A stretch of DNA of 47,334 nt from NCBI GenBank assembly GCA_016744295.1, contig JADGEQ010000050.1:1-47334 (forward strand), read 5' to 3'. Below, piece after piece: positions 33,521-41,403 of this stretch; the first letter of the stretch is position 1; each line of letters opens with the position of its first letter. A program made the position numbers and the translations under genes. The notes beneath the pieces were generated by a model. That model saw only the letters and a list, made by a program, of their open reading frames with translations. It was not told the origin of the DNA and made no database searches. The stretch comes from Desulfobacteraceae bacterium (lineage in GTDB: Bacteria; Desulfobacterota; Desulfobacteria; Desulfobacterales; Desulfobacteraceae).

Positions 33521-33592
33521 AGAAGAGGTCTTCATAGTCGTATTTTATCAGTAGCGTAACAGAAATAATGAGTCGGGAGTTGTGGCGGAAAG

Positions 33593-34594
33593 ATGATGGA
33601 AATCGGTTTTTTGATGGATGATTTACGGCAGATTGATCCGGTTTGGGAGACAACGGCCTATATCATGTATGAATGCAATCAACGGGGACATTCGGTCTAT
33701 TTTTTAGAACCCCACGATATTTATATTCGGAAGAATCAGGTGGTTGCCAGGATGCGTCAGATAACAGTTATAAAAAATCTTTCCATCACCGAGTACTGGG
33801 GAGAACTGATCAACTGCTTGGACAATGAAGAATTGATTTTTGAAACAGTAACCGATCTGGATGTATTGTTTTTGCGGAAAGATCCCCCTCTTAGCTATGA
33901 AACCATGGAGTTCCTCGGCCCGGTTAGTGACAAGGTTTTCATGGTTAATAATACCATGGGGCAGGTCAATGGAAACAGCAAGGCCTATATTTTAAATTTT
34001 CCGGATATTATTCCTGAAACACATGTGTCAAGGGATCCTCGCCGATTGCGAAAACTTATTGACGATTTTGGGGGGGACATGGTGATAAAACCCTTGCACG
34101 GACATGGGGGGCACGGGGTCATCAAGGTTAGCAACAAAGATCAGGAAAATCTCAATTCCTTGATCAACTATTATGTACAGGCGGGAAAACCCTACCCGGA
34201 ACGGACACCCATCATGGTCCAGGAGTATTTGAAATCTGTGAAGGATGACGGGGATGTCAGAATTTTATTGTTGAACGGGGAAATTCTGGGCGCCATGGGA
34301 AGAAAATCCGTCACCGGTGACTTCAGGACCAATGTCCATGCCGGTGCCACGGCATTCAAGCATGAGATAACCCCTGTCCAAAAAAAGCTTTGTGAAATTA
34401 TTAAACCCAAATTAATAGCAGACGGCCTGTATTTTGTGGGGATTGATGTGATAGAAGATAAACTGGTTGAGGTCAATTGTATCAGCCCCGGGGGGATTCC
34501 CCGAATTAACCTGTTTAGCAATGAGAAGCTTGAGTCAATTATAGTGGATTTTATCGAGGAGAAAGTAATTGGGGCAAAACAAGGGAACAATTAA
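33593..34594 (+). CDS. GshB-like ATP-grasp ligase
   Basis: A 333-residue enzyme clearly related to bacterial glutathione synthetase: N-terminal GFLMDDLRQIDPVWETTAYI, DLDVLFLRKDPPL, then DMVIKPLHGHGGHGVIKV (ATP site), VQEYLKSVKDDGDVRILLLNGE, and GIDVIEDKLVEVNCISPGGI with the metal Glu and Asn. True GshB is usually about 315 residues and lies near gshA; no gshA is seen. Its 3' end overlaps the TTG start of an ABC transporter lipoprotein gene by 26 bp, so the two are co-translated. It may make a gamma-glutamyl or other peptide that the transporter handles, or it could be the cell's glutathione synthetase. Two ATG codons stand in a row at the start (MME). Confidence 0.88.
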   Translation: MMEIGFLMDDLRQIDPVWETTAYIMYECNQRGHSVYFLEPHDIYIRKNQVVARMRQITVIKNLSITEYWGELINCLDNEELIFETVTDLDVLFLRKDPPLSYETMEFLGPVSDKVFMVNNTMGQVNGNSKAYILNFPDIIPETHVSRDPRRLRKLIDDFGGDMVIKPLHGHGGHGVIKVSNKDQENLNSLINYYVQAGKPYPERTPIMVQEYLKSVKDDGDVRILLLNGEILGAMGRKSVTGDFRTNVHAGATAFKHEITPVQKKLCEIIKPKLIADGLYFVGIDVIEDKLVEVNCISPGGIPRINLFSNEKLESIIVDFIEEKVIGAKQGNN

Positions 34595-36326
34595 CGATTG
34601 GTTAAAAAGTCAGCGTAAATCCTGTACCATATTTTTTTTGTCGGCAGCGATACTGATGGGTCTAACAGGGATTTTTTTTTCCTGTCAAAAATCCAGTGAA
34701 CAGGCGTTATTGAAAATAGGGGTCCCCGAAGAACCCCGGTCCTTAAACCTCTGGCTGGGGACCGATGCCAACTCTCGTAAAATTTTGTCCCAGATATATC
34801 AGCCCCTCTATCATCGTCATCCTGAAACTCTTGAAATTATTCCCTGGCTGGCCAGGTCAGAACCTGTTTTTGATCGAGAGGCCCTGACCTATACAATAAA
34901 GCTTCGGGAGGCTAAATGGTCTGATGGGTCTGATTTTACCAGTGAAGATGTTTTGTTTACCAAAAAAATATTTTTTGATTTTAAAATTCCCAGATATTAT
35001 AGCAAATGGAAAATTATTAAGAAAATTCAAGCCCTTGATGCCCATACTGTTGTCTTTCACCTGGCGAAACCCTCTGCCATTTTCATGTCCCGGGTAATGA
35101 CAGCGCCCATGGTCTCCAAACGAGAGTGGGAAGCTGTTGCCAAAGATGCACTGACAAAGGGCAAGCCCCTGCGCTCCCTCCAGGATTATGCCATTGAAAA
35201 ACCAATCGGCACCGGTCCGTTTACCCTGACGGAGTATAAAAAAGGGGCTTATATCCACATGCAGAAAAACCCCTATTTTTTCGGAACCGGCCGTAAAATA
35301 GGCAATCATGTGCTGGGTCCCTATGTGGACAGCCTTTTATTCCGGGTTTATGGCACCTCGGACGTGGCCATTCTTGCTCTGAAAAAAGGGGATATCGATT
35401 ATTATTGGGGGGATATCCAGCCGGGCTATATCAAGGATCTTAAGGAACAGACCAATATTGATTTGTACTTTAATAAAAAAAGTTCCTTGTATTATCTGGG
35501 TTTTAACCTGAGAAAAGCGCCTTTTAATGACAAGATTCTTCGCCAGGCCGTTGCAACGGTGGTCAACAAAGAATTTATCCTGACGCGGATCTTGCAAAAT
35601 TTCGGAACCCCCATGCATTCTGTGGTGCCCTCGGGAAACCATTTCTGGTATAATCCCAATGTGAGAAAATACGGCCGGGAGCTGGACCATGAGCAGCGGA
35701 TTAAATTGGCCCATGAAATGCTAAAGGATGCCGGGTATTCCTGGGATATTCCTCCTGTAACAAAGGAGGGGAAGATTGTTACCCCTTCGGATATCCGTCT
35801 GCCTTCCGGTGAAAAAATGAACAAATTTGTTATCCTGACCCCGCCTGCCGATTATGATCCCAAACGGGCCTTTGCCGGCACCATGGTTCAGGAGTGGATC
35901 AGGGAGCTGGGGCTGCCTGCCTCTGCCCGCCCCATGGCGTTTAACTCCCTGCTGGATACGGTCAAGGGAAAACACGAATTTGATGCCTTTATCCTTGGGT
36001 ATGGAAAGCTGGACCTGGATCCGGACTACCTGCGGTCCTTCTTTTTTTCGAAAAATGACAAACCCCGGGGCTGGAATATGAGCGGATACAGCAACCCTGA
36101 GTTTGATAAAATTGCCAATGTACAGCACTCTCTTGTTGACACGGGAAAACGAAAAGAACTCGTCTGGAAAATGCAGGAGATGATTCTGGAAGATATCCCC
36201 TATCTGCCCCTGTACAATCCCCATATCATCGAAGCCACCTTTAATGAAAACTTTAACGGCTGGGTGGCCAAGGTGGACGGTATCGGCAATATTTGGTCCA
36301 TGTGTGTCATAAAGCCGGTTGAATGA
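34569..36326 (+). CDS. ABC transporter substrate-binding lipoprotein (family 5, Dpp/Opp type)
   Basis: A 585-residue periplasmic binding protein. It starts with TTG, supported by AGGAG seven bases upstream, inside the end of the GshB-like gene. A positively charged N terminus (KSQRK) and hydrophobic stretch end in FFSC, a plausible though imperfect lipobox. The mature part has the family-5 pattern: KIGVPEEPRSLNLWLG, YTIKLREAKWSDGSDFTSEDVLFT and a later VNKEFILTRILQNFGTP, and ends with the usual ILEDIPYLPLYNPHIIEA. It would deliver a peptide or similar compound to the two permeases downstream. Specificity cannot be read, but the linked ATP-grasp enzyme hints at a gamma-glutamyl or related peptide. 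Confidence 0.92.
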   Translation: MGQNKGTINDWLKSQRKSCTIFFLSAAILMGLTGIFFSCQKSSEQALLKIGVPEEPRSLNLWLGTDANSRKILSQIYQPLYHRHPETLEIIPWLARSEPVFDREALTYTIKLREAKWSDGSDFTSEDVLFTKKIFFDFKIPRYYSKWKIIKKIQALDAHTVVFHLAKPSAIFMSRVMTAPMVSKREWEAVAKDALTKGKPLRSLQDYAIEKPIGTGPFTLTEYKKGAYIHMQKNPYFFGTGRKIGNHVLGPYVDSLLFRVYGTSDVAILALKKGDIDYYWGDIQPGYIKDLKEQTNIDLYFNKKSSLYYLGFNLRKAPFNDKILRQAVATVVNKEFILTRILQNFGTPMHSVVPSGNHFWYNPNVRKYGRELDHEQRIKLAHEMLKDAGYSWDIPPVTKEGKIVTPSDIRLPSGEKMNKFVILTPPADYDPKRAFAGTMVQEWIRELGLPASARPMAFNSLLDTVKGKHEFDAFILGYGKLDLDPDYLRSFFFSKNDKPRGWNMSGYSNPEFDKIANVQHSLVDTGKRKELVWKMQEMILEDIPYLPLYNPHIIEATFNENFNGWVAKVDGIGNIWSMCVIKPVE

Positions 36327-36353
36327 TTTTTCACGGCCATTGGATGGTATAAA

Positions 36354-37328
36354 ATGAGAAATCAGATCTACATTTTGGGTAAATTAATTGAAATTGTCAT
36401 TATTTTCTTTGTGATTATGACGGCCCTGTTCTTTTTGTTTCGCCTCTCCCCGGGGGATCCCATTTCCAAAGTGGTTGATCCCATGCTTACCCCCGAGGAT
36501 ATGCAGTATCTCATCGAACAGATGGGACTGGATAAACCGGTTTGGGAACAATATTTGATTTATCTGAAAAATTTTTTCACCGGCAATTTCGGGGTTTCCT
36601 TTCACTATGGAGAGCCCGTTTTTAAAATTATCAAGGAACGGCTGGGCTGGACCATTTTATTGTTTACCACTTCCACCGTTCTGGCGGCCTTTGCAGGGGT
36701 TTTTCTGGGGAAAATAGCCGCCTGGAACAAGGGGAGCAGACTGGACAGTGTTTTGTCCATATCAGCCCTTGTCTGCTACACCCTGTTTATTCCCTGGTTT
36801 GCCCTGCTGCTGTTATGGCTTTTGGGGTTCAAGCTGGGGATTTTCCCCCTTGGGGGCATTTTATCCCCTGAACTCTGGGTGGGAAATGCACCCTGGTATT
36901 TAAAGGTTCTGGATATTATCCACCACATGATACTGCCCCTGATGACCCTTTTTGTCATCAATCTTGGTTCTTACCTTTTGCTCATGCGTTCCTCCATGCT
37001 CAGCGTGCTGAGGGAAGATTATATTATCACAGCAAGGGCCAAGGGCTTAAGTGAAACGGTTATTCGCAACAAGCATGCCGCAAAAAATGCCGCCCTGCCA
37101 GTGGTTACCAGTGTGGGGCTAAGTCTTGCTTTTTCCATTAACGGGGGGGCATTGACCGAGCAGATTTTTACCTGGCCCGGCATTGGACGGGAACTGATTT
37201 TTGCCGTGAGTAACAATGATTATCCCCTGGCCCAGGCCTGCTTTCTTCTGATTGCCCTGGTGGTTCTTGTGGCCAATTTAATTGTGGACCTGCTCTACGC
37301 CTACCTGGATCCGAGGATTACCTATTGA
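36354..37328 (+). CDS. ABC transporter permease, DppB type
   Basis: A 324-residue inner-membrane protein with six helices. The first helix IEIVIIFFVIMTALFFLFRLSPGDP and the EQYLIYLKNFFTGNFGVSFHYGEPV loop are typical of DppB/OppB, and DYIITARAKGLSETVIRNKHAAKNAALPVV is the EAA loop that contacts the ATPases. It lies 27 bp after the binding protein gene. Confidence 0.94.
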   Translation: MRNQIYILGKLIEIVIIFFVIMTALFFLFRLSPGDPISKVVDPMLTPEDMQYLIEQMGLDKPVWEQYLIYLKNFFTGNFGVSFHYGEPVFKIIKERLGWTILLFTTSTVLAAFAGVFLGKIAAWNKGSRLDSVLSISALVCYTLFIPWFALLLLWLLGFKLGIFPLGGILSPELWVGNAPWYLKVLDIIHHMILPLMTLFVINLGSYLLLMRSSMLSVLREDYIITARAKGLSETVIRNKHAAKNAALPVVTSVGLSLAFSINGGALTEQIFTWPGIGRELIFAVSNNDYPLAQACFLLIALVVLVANLIVDLLYAYLDPRITY

Positions 37329-37356
37329 TTCCCAAGGCAGAATAAAAGGTGTCGTT

Positions 37357-38250
37357 ATGCTGAACAATCATTATATTCAACGTTTTCTAAAGAGCTGGAA
37401 AATTTTTATCCAAAATCCCCTGGGAAAAACCGGTGTGATTATTTTGTCTGTGTTTATGTTCATGGCCCTGGCCAGCTTTTTTGTTCCCCATATAGATCCC
37501 ATGTATGATCCCATGACAGGGATTGACCCGAACATAAAGATTTCCACAGGCCCCAGTCTCAGCCATTGGTTGGGAACGGACAATGTGGGCCGGGATATAT
37601 TTGCCCAGCTGTTGGAAGGGGCAAAGGTTGCCTTTATTGTGGGATTGTCCAGCGCTTTTTTCAGTATTGTATTGGGAACGGTGATCGGGATGGTATCCGG
37701 ATATGCCGGGGGGATGGTGGATGCCGTTCTCATGCGGATGGCGGATATTATCATGGTCATGCCCTCCCTTGTTATCCTGCTGATTCTTTCATCCCTATTC
37801 GGTCAATTTAACATATGGATCATTGTATTTATCATTGCCATCATGCGCTGGCCTGCTGTTTCAAGGGTGATCAGGTCCCAGACCCTTTCATTGAAAAAAC
37901 GTCCCTTTATTGAAGCCTCCCAGGTGGCCGGGGCTTCCCATCTGCGGATTATTTTTCGGCATATCATGCCCAATGTACTGCCCCTTGCATTCCTGTATAT
38001 GACCTTTCGGGTCACCTCGGCCATCCTTGTTGAGGCAGCCCTTTCTTTCCTGGGGTTTGGAGATCCTTCCCAGGTAAGCTGGGGGATGATGCTCCAATGG
38101 GTTTGGAAATCAGGTCATATGTTTCAGGCGCCCTATTGGCTGATTCCGCCGGGAATCAGTATCTCCTTGTTGACATTGGCATTTTATATGTTGGGCCGCG
38201 CCATGGACGAGGTTCTGGATCCCCGGCTGAGAAAGGAGGGACAATCCTAG
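37357..38250 (+). CDS. ABC transporter permease, DppC type
   Basis: A 297-residue permease with six helices, partner of the DppB-type protein. It has the FIQNPLGKTGVIILSVFMFMA start, HWLGTDNVGRDIFAQLLEGAKVA, and the EAA loop RPFIEASQVAGASHLRIIFRHIMPNV, with ALSFLGFGDPSQVSWGMML near the end, all standard. The ATG at 37357 is chosen because AAAGG stands before it; an open frame further upstream overlaps the previous gene and is not used. Confidence 0.94.
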   Translation: MLNNHYIQRFLKSWKIFIQNPLGKTGVIILSVFMFMALASFFVPHIDPMYDPMTGIDPNIKISTGPSLSHWLGTDNVGRDIFAQLLEGAKVAFIVGLSSAFFSIVLGTVIGMVSGYAGGMVDAVLMRMADIIMVMPSLVILLILSSLFGQFNIWIIVFIIAIMRWPAVSRVIRSQTLSLKKRPFIEASQVAGASHLRIIFRHIMPNVLPLAFLYMTFRVTSAILVEAALSFLGFGDPSQVSWGMMLQWVWKSGHMFQAPYWLIPPGISISLLTLAFYMLGRAMDEVLDPRLRKEGQS

Positions 38251-38254
38251 AACC

Positions 38255-39232
38255 ATGGCATTACTCGCTGTTAAAAATTTGAGCATCGGTTACCAGACCA
38301 AGGATGGCATGGTCAAGGCGGTGGATAATATATCCTTTGAAATTGAAAAGGGAAGACCCACAGGCTTTGTGGGTGAATCCGGTTGCGGAAAGACCACCAT
38401 CGGCATGACCCTCATGGGGCTTTTGCCGGAAAATGGTCGCATTCTTGGGGGAAGTATCGATTTTCAAACCCATGATTTGGCCCAATTAAACGAAAATCAG
38501 TGGCGGACAATCCGGGGTAAAGAGATTGCCATGATTTTCCAGGCAGCCATGAATGCATTGAATCCGGTCATGCGGGTTGATGAACAGGTAATTGAAGCCA
38601 TTGTGACCCATACGCCGGATATTTTACTCGGTGATTTGGATAAGCGGATAAATGAGTTATTCGATTTGGTTGAAATTCCCCGGGCCAGGATGAAGGATTT
38701 TCCCCACGAATACAGCGGGGGAATGAAACAGCGGGTGATCATTGCCATGGCCCTGGCCTGCAACCCCCAGCTCATCATTGCCGATGAACCCACCACAGCC
38801 CTTGATGTCATTGTCCAGGACCAGATACTCAAAGAGATAGATGCCATTCAGAAGGCTCGAAATACCGGCATGATTTTTATTTCCCACGATATTGCTGTGG
38901 TGGCATCGGTCTGTGTCGATATTTGTGTGATGTACGCAGGACAGATTGTGGAGATGGGAACCCGGGAAGAGGTTTTTGGCTCTCCCCGTCATCCCTATAC
39001 GAGAACCCTGCTTGGGTCCTATCTCAGCCTGGACAACCAGTCGACTGTGATTATTCCGGAGATGCGGGAAGCCCCGGATTTGAGCGCTGGAAACGGATGC
39101 TGCCGGTTTGCGGTTAATTGTAAAATTTGTTCCAATGCCTGCAATACTGTGGTTCCCCAGTGGGTGAACATTTCAAAAACCCATAGGGCCCTTTGCTGCG
39201 ATGAAACAACTATCAGGAAATTCAATGAGTAA
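38255..39232 (+). CDS. ABC transporter ATP-binding protein, DppD type
   Basis: A 325-residue ATPase: Walker A GESGCGKTT, signature YSGGMKQR, Walker B LIIADEPTTALD, and the H-loop ISHDIAVVA. The C-terminal oligopeptide-transporter extension has the HPYTRTLLGS motif and the Cys-rich GCCRFAVNCKICSNAC, which in some relatives binds an iron-sulfur cluster. The stop overlaps the start of the next ATPase gene. GGAGGG lies 14 bases before the ATG, a little far. Confidence 0.94.
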   Translation: MALLAVKNLSIGYQTKDGMVKAVDNISFEIEKGRPTGFVGESGCGKTTIGMTLMGLLPENGRILGGSIDFQTHDLAQLNENQWRTIRGKEIAMIFQAAMNALNPVMRVDEQVIEAIVTHTPDILLGDLDKRINELFDLVEIPRARMKDFPHEYSGGMKQRVIIAMALACNPQLIIADEPTTALDVIVQDQILKEIDAIQKARNTGMIFISHDIAVVASVCVDICVMYAGQIVEMGTREEVFGSPRHPYTRTLLGSYLSLDNQSTVIIPEMREAPDLSAGNGCCRFAVNCKICSNACNTVVPQWVNISKTHRALCCDETTIRKFNE

Positions 39233-40052
39233 TTTAAAAAAATCTCCCTTGATGGAAATGAAGGGGGTAACAAAAGAGTATACGCCTCGAAAGCGGTTTT
39301 TTTCCAAGTGCCAGCACAAGGTGCTGGCACTCAACAGCATTGATCTTTCCATTGAAAAGGGTGAAATATTCGGATTGGTTGGACAGAGCGGAAGCGGAAA
39401 GACTACCGCAGGCAGATTATTGGTCCGGCTGGAAGACCCCTCATCCGGGCGGATAAGTTTGAAGGGAAATCCCATAAACGGTTTGAGGGGTAAGGCCCTG
39501 AAGCGTTATCGGTCAAAGGTTCAGATGATTTTTCAGGACCCCTATCAGTCCTTGAATCCCCATTTGTCAATTGCCCAGACAGTCAGCGAACCCCTGGAGG
39601 TTCATGGGATTGGCCATATCGCAAGCCAAAGGGAAAAGGTGCTGAATACCCTCGAACTTGTGGGGTTGTCCCCTTCCCTTGATTTTTATGATCGGTATCC
39701 CCATCAGCTTTCCGGGGGCCAGCGCCAGCGGGTTGCCATTGCAAGGGCCATTGTGCTGGATCCTGAATTTATTGTGGCCGACGAGCCCACCTCCATGCTG
39801 GATGCCACCATTGCCATTCAATTATTTAAACTGTTGACCCAGATCCGGGACACCTTAAATATGACATTTTTGTTTATCACCCACAACCTGGCCGCTGCCA
39901 ACTATTTATGCGACCGAATCGCCGTGATTCATGAAGGCCATATTGTTGAGGTCAATCGTGCCGACAAGATTATCCAGCACCCCGAACACCCCTATACCAA
40001 AAAACTCATCCAGGTCCAGCCAGGGTTTAATTTTGGCAGGAAACGAGGATAA
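39225..40052 (+). CDS. ABC transporter ATP-binding protein, DppF type
   Basis: A 275-residue ATPase: Walker A GQSGSGKTT, signature LSGGQRQR, Walker B FIVADEPTSMLD, H-loop ITHNLAAA, and the short C-terminal HPYTKKLIQVQPGF. The Met at 39225 with AGGAA six bases upstream is preferred over an upstream in-frame ATG. It overlaps the DppD-type gene by 8 bp and closes the transporter operon. It lacks the Cys cluster of its partner. Confidence 0.93.
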   Translation: MSNLKKSPLMEMKGVTKEYTPRKRFFSKCQHKVLALNSIDLSIEKGEIFGLVGQSGSGKTTAGRLLVRLEDPSSGRISLKGNPINGLRGKALKRYRSKVQMIFQDPYQSLNPHLSIAQTVSEPLEVHGIGHIASQREKVLNTLELVGLSPSLDFYDRYPHQLSGGQRQRVAIARAIVLDPEFIVADEPTSMLDATIAIQLFKLLTQIRDTLNMTFLFITHNLAAANYLCDRIAVIHEGHIVEVNRADKIIQHPEHPYTKKLIQVQPGFNFGRKRG

Positions 40053-40105
40053 TATTACCTGCCGGAGGTATTATATTCAGATGGACAGCTCATTGCTTAT
40101 TTGCA

Positions 40106-40840
40106 TTATATTCTCCCCATGTTGTTTTCTTTTCTCATTTTCAGAATCATCTGGGTCATCTGCTGAAGCGTAATCTCAGGGTCATCAATGTATTCCCCAT
40201 TGGCTTTTTCCAATAATTCTTTTTTGATGTTGCCTTCTGAAACAATTTCTTTCCCGGACATGGTTACCGCCTCAAGTTGACTTGCCAAACGTTTTGGATC
40301 ACTTATAAGAAGATGGGATGCCGGAAAATTAAATTCCCCGGCCAATTGAATGCCCATGTTGTCTATAATCCGGTTAAAAACTCTGCTGATTGAAACAAAA
40401 GATTCTCTTTCCGGGTTGCCGGCTGTAAATATTGTTACCGCTTTTTGCTTTGTTTTATTTGTTTTGAGATGATATGTCCTTTTGTTTTTAAATTCAAAAA
40501 AGGCATCCAGGGTTGATCTTAGGCGTTCAATCATTTTTTTTAAATTACTTGACATGGAATCAAAATAAACAGGACTGGCAAATATAAGCAGGTCGGCCTC
40601 TTCCATTTTTAAGATAATGGATTCCATATCATCGTTATATTTACACACCCCTGGTGTTTCAAACAGGCACTTTCCACAGCTTTCACAAGCCATTATCTTT
40701 TTTTTGGACACATGCAGCACTTCGCATTGGGCACCGGCTGATTCAGCTCCGGTTATAAATTTCTGGAGTACTATTTCGGTGAATCCTTTTTCAGATCTGT
40801 GACTTCCGTTTATTGCCAAAATTTTATAGGCTTTTTTCAT
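40106..40840 (-). CDS. Iron-sulfur flavoprotein / NAD(P)H-dependent FMN oxidoreductase
   Basis: A 244-residue flavodoxin-fold protein. KILAINGSHRSEKGFTE is the FMN phosphate loop. It then has the cluster motif CESCGKCLFETPGVC, C-x2-C-x2-C-x7-C, matching the compact spacing of the iron-sulfur flavoprotein (Isf) family, so it probably holds FMN and one 4Fe-4S cluster. DLLIFASPVYFDSMSSNLKKMIERL is also typical of this family. It likely shuttles electrons or reduces a toxic substrate such as oxygen species or quinone. It follows the MarR gene by 25 bp and is likely under its control. ATG 40840 with AAGGGGAG upstream is preferred over a longer frame. Confidence 0.87.
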   Translation of the reverse strand: MKKAYKILAINGSHRSEKGFTEIVLQKFITGAESAGAQCEVLHVSKKKIMACESCGKCLFETPGVCKYNDDMESIILKMEEADLLIFASPVYFDSMSSNLKKMIERLRSTLDAFFEFKNKRTYHLKTNKTKQKAVTIFTAGNPERESFVSISRVFNRIIDNMGIQLAGEFNFPASHLLISDPKRLASQLEAVTMSGKEIVSEGNIKKELLEKANGEYIDDPEITLQQMTQMILKMRKENNMGRI

Positions 40841-40865
40841 GATATTATTGCTCCCCTTAATTGAT

Positions 40866-41309
40866 TTAGTATCTCTCCAGATAGGCGGCAGCATTATCTG
40901 CCATTTTTTTAAGGTCTCCCATCAGCTCTTCTTGTCTTTTCTGTGATAAGTCCTGGGTCAGAATTTGGCTCCATTGCGTTATGATCTGCCAGAATTCTTC
41001 TTCGATTTCCCGTGCTGGGGGTTGCAGAAAAGAACGTTTTATCCTTTGATCCTTCTCATCGGGAATCCTGTGAACATAACCTAGTTGTTCAAGTTTGTTC
41101 AGAGCTCTTGCCGTGTTGGCCTTGTTAACATAAACTTTTCGTGTCAATTCATCCTGGCTTTGCCCCTCTTCATCAAAAAGTTCGGCCAGGATGATATATT
41201 GCCCTGCACCGATTTTAAGGGCAGGCAGCTCCTTGCCCAAATATATCGTTGCCATTCTGTAAAGCGTAGCAATGAAGCGGCCGATTGTCTCTCTTCCCTT
41301 ATATTCCAT
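40866..41309 (-). CDS. MarR-family transcriptional regulator
   Basis: A 147-residue winged-helix regulator: GQYIILAELFDEEGQSQDEL, the recognition helix region VNKANTARALNKLEQLGYV and the wing HRIPDEKDQRIKRSF are characteristic. The ATG at 41309 is chosen because the promoter lies where a longer frame would code. It is the first gene of a two-gene operon with an iron-sulfur flavoprotein, and two palindromic sites sit at its own promoter, so it probably represses itself until a small ligand or oxidant binds. Confidence 0.93.
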   Translation of the reverse strand: MEYKGRETIGRFIATLYRMATIYLGKELPALKIGAGQYIILAELFDEEGQSQDELTRKVYVNKANTARALNKLEQLGYVHRIPDEKDQRIKRSFLQPPAREIEEEFWQIITQWSQILTQDLSQKRQEELMGDLKKMADNAAAYLERY

Positions 41310-41331
41310 AGTTTTTTGCGTCCTTTTAATG

Positions 41332-41345
41332 GTTGCTATCGCAAC
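41332..41345. promoter_or_regulatory. Likely MarR operator, site 1
   Basis: GTTGC, TATC, GCAAC: a perfect 5-bp inverted repeat with a 4-bp centre, lying around the expected transcription start of the MarR gene. Its half-site GTTGC recurs in site 2. Confidence 0.6.
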
Positions 41346-41346
41346 T

Positions 41347-41375
41347 ATATTATTAAGGTATTGTTGCGATGTCAA
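41347..41375 (-). promoter_or_regulatory. Promoter of MarR operon
   Basis: On the minus strand TTGACA (41370-41375), 17-base spacer, TAATAT (41347-41352). The predicted start near 41340 gives a leader of about 30 bases before the ATG. Confidence 0.7.
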
Positions 41376-41376
41376 C
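41363..41376. promoter_or_regulatory. Likely MarR operator, site 2
   Basis: GTTGCGATGTCAAC, a near palindrome (GTTG and CAAC ends) related to site 1 and overlapping the -35 box. The centres of the two sites are 31 bp apart, about three helical turns, so two dimers would bind the same face. Confidence 0.5.
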
Positions 41377-41403
41377 TAAAAAATTGTTCGTACAGCCCGG
41401 GGT

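Larger units (their letters stand above)
32791..33592. other. Long intergenic region with several palindromes, no credible gene
   Basis: About 800 bp between divergent operons. It holds the RBS of the GAF gene, a GC-rich hairpin (33049-33093), a dispersed hairpin element (33118-33175), a perfect palindrome (33193-33209) and a promoter with an inverted repeat (33492-33520). A 90-codon minus-strand frame at 33175-33447 begins with TTG, has no RBS and no recognised similarity; it might be a gene remnant. The region may be a scar of a lost mobile element. Confidence 0.65.

Noticed and set aside
40053..40105. Terminator between the transporter operon and the flavoprotein gene
   Set aside because: Only a 5-bp stem (TACCT and AGGTA) is seen and no T tract follows.
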